Origin: Bacteroidales bacterium
GTDB taxonomy: Bacteria; Bacteroidota; Bacteroidia; Bacteroidales; UBA932
Reading direction: 5' to 3'
Assembly: GCA_024402135.1 (NCBI GenBank)
Contig: JAKSJN010000013.1
Span: 1-64,000, forward strand
Length of the DNA: 64,000 nt
Below the pieces are notes generated by a model. It had not been told where the DNA came from. It did no database searches and was given only the letters and a program-made list of their open reading frames with translations. Position 1 is the first letter of the stretch, and the number at the start of each line of letters is the position of its first letter. Of this stretch, positions 63,498 through 64,000 are shown piece by piece. Both the position numbers and the translations under genes were made by a program.

Positions 63498-64000
63498 TTA
63501 CCTATCTGGACCTATGAAACAATCGTAGAAATCAATGTTCTTGGACTGTGAACTATGTATCTTTTTGAGAAGGCGCGTTTTCTTTACGCGCATGTTTATG
63601 ACAGTTTCATTGAAAAGTATAGACCTTGTCGTTGCATCAAAGCCAACAATCACATAACTGAGAAAACGAAAATCTGGTTCCTTGAATTCCGGGAAATCTT
63701 GACGAAGCTTCACCATGATATTGTCAAGCTCGTTGTTGATTCTTTCCTCAAACCCTTTCTGGCCCTCCTCTCCCTGACTGAGTTCCTCGATAATCTTTGC
63801 AGTCCTTGCCTTATAATGTTTCATAGCTGCGGAACCACGCCTGTCTCCAACATTACAGTAGTCGAACAAGCGTCCGATTTCGGCAAACTGGGATTGATAT
63901 GTCTTAGCGTACTGCCGTCTAAGCGCCTTAAGTTTGGCTTCAGTGATGTCCAGATCTGTTTTGGTTTCATCCAGGCTTTCGCGGGCAAGCTTCAGCATTG
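63498..64000 (-). CDS. C-terminal part of a TPR/HTH regulator (cut by window end)
   Basis: About 166 codons are visible; the start lies beyond the right edge. It shows a coiled coil (about the first 110 residues, DETKTDLDITEAKLKALRR) and a helix-turn-helix-like end (DFRFLSYVIVGF ... RSILFNE ... MRVKKTRLLKKI). This is the same C-terminal plan as the regulator at 24628 and as many Bacteroidota membrane TPR regulators, so a TPR sensor half is expected upstream. It precedes a short secreted peptide and a lipoprotein on the same strand. Confidence 0.7.
   Translation of the reverse strand, partial: MLKLARESLDETKTDLDITEAKLKALRRQYAKTYQSQFAEIGRLFDYCNVGDRRGSAAMKHYKARTAKIIEELSQGEEGQKGFEERINNELDNIMVKLRQDFPEFKEPDFRFLSYVIVGFDATTRSILFNETVINMRVKKTRLLKKIHSSQSKNIDFYDCFIGPDR

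Overview
The window is a stretch of bacterial chromosome from a member of the Bacteroidota, most likely order Bacteroidales. The reasons are Bacteroidota-type promoter boxes (TAnnTTTG) at many gene starts, weak or absent Shine-Dalgarno sequences, and typical families: TonB receptors with carboxypeptidase-like N-domains, DUF4249 lipoproteins, a GLPGLI protein, GH97, GH2 and GH127 hydrolases, a DAHP synthase-chorismate mutase fusion, and membrane TPR regulators with a C-terminal helix-turn-helix. Base composition is moderately GC-rich, except for an AT-richer patch at about 25.2-29 kb and at the right end. I cannot name the genus. I see no rRNA, tRNA, CRISPR array, transposase or phage gene.

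Layout. (1) 0.1-8.7 kb, leftward: a seven-gene operon with a Tat-exported dipeptide epimerase, a transglutaminase-fold lipoprotein, an L-galactose/L-fucose-type dehydrogenase, a zinc dehydrogenase, an amidohydrolase-type lactonase candidate, a FucP-like permease and a GH97 glycosidase. It appears to join cell-wall peptide turnover with 6-deoxyhexose or L-sugar oxidation. (2) 8.8-23.2 kb, rightward and divergent from (1): nine overlapping genes. A four-gene cassette (small secreted protein, TonB receptor, DUF4249 lipoprotein, MG2/plug-like protein) occurs twice in tandem and is followed by an S9 peptidase. This is the most unusual block in the window. (3) 23.2-32.8 kb: a candidate small structured RNA, an outer-membrane barrel gene, a TPR/HTH membrane regulator, a lipoprotein, a short Cys-rich secreted peptide, a CxxC lipoprotein, a beta-propeller lipoprotein, a GLPGLI protein and a TonB receptor. 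It reads as an accessory locus built around a small secreted peptide.

(4) 32.9-48.5 kb is mostly housekeeping: pnp and rpsO (with a 145-nt hairpin between them), upp, an M28 peptidase with NfeD and flotillin, a nucleoside-gate membrane protein, the aromatic amino-acid operon pheA-aminotransferase-DAHPS/CM-tyrA with a Na/Pi cotransporter as last gene, then a HAD phosphatase and an acetyltransferase. (5) 48.5-53.2 kb, leftward: GH127, GH2 and a C_GCAxxG_C_C protein. (6) 53.3-62.3 kb, rightward: histidine phosphatase, S9 peptidase, duplicated ABC ATPase, M16 peptidase, aldose epimerase. (7) 62.5-64 kb, leftward: a truncated TPR/HTH regulator, a 67-residue secreted protein with a C10-peptidase-like tail, and a lipoprotein. 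This repeats the regulator/short-peptide/lipoprotein theme of (3).

The genome segment is dominated by export, outer-membrane uptake and proteolysis: three TonB receptors, two S9 peptidases, M16 and M28 peptidases, about a dozen lipoproteins. This fits a gut-type Bacteroidales living on peptides and glycans. No SusC/SusD pair is present, so none of these loci is a classical polysaccharide utilisation locus.
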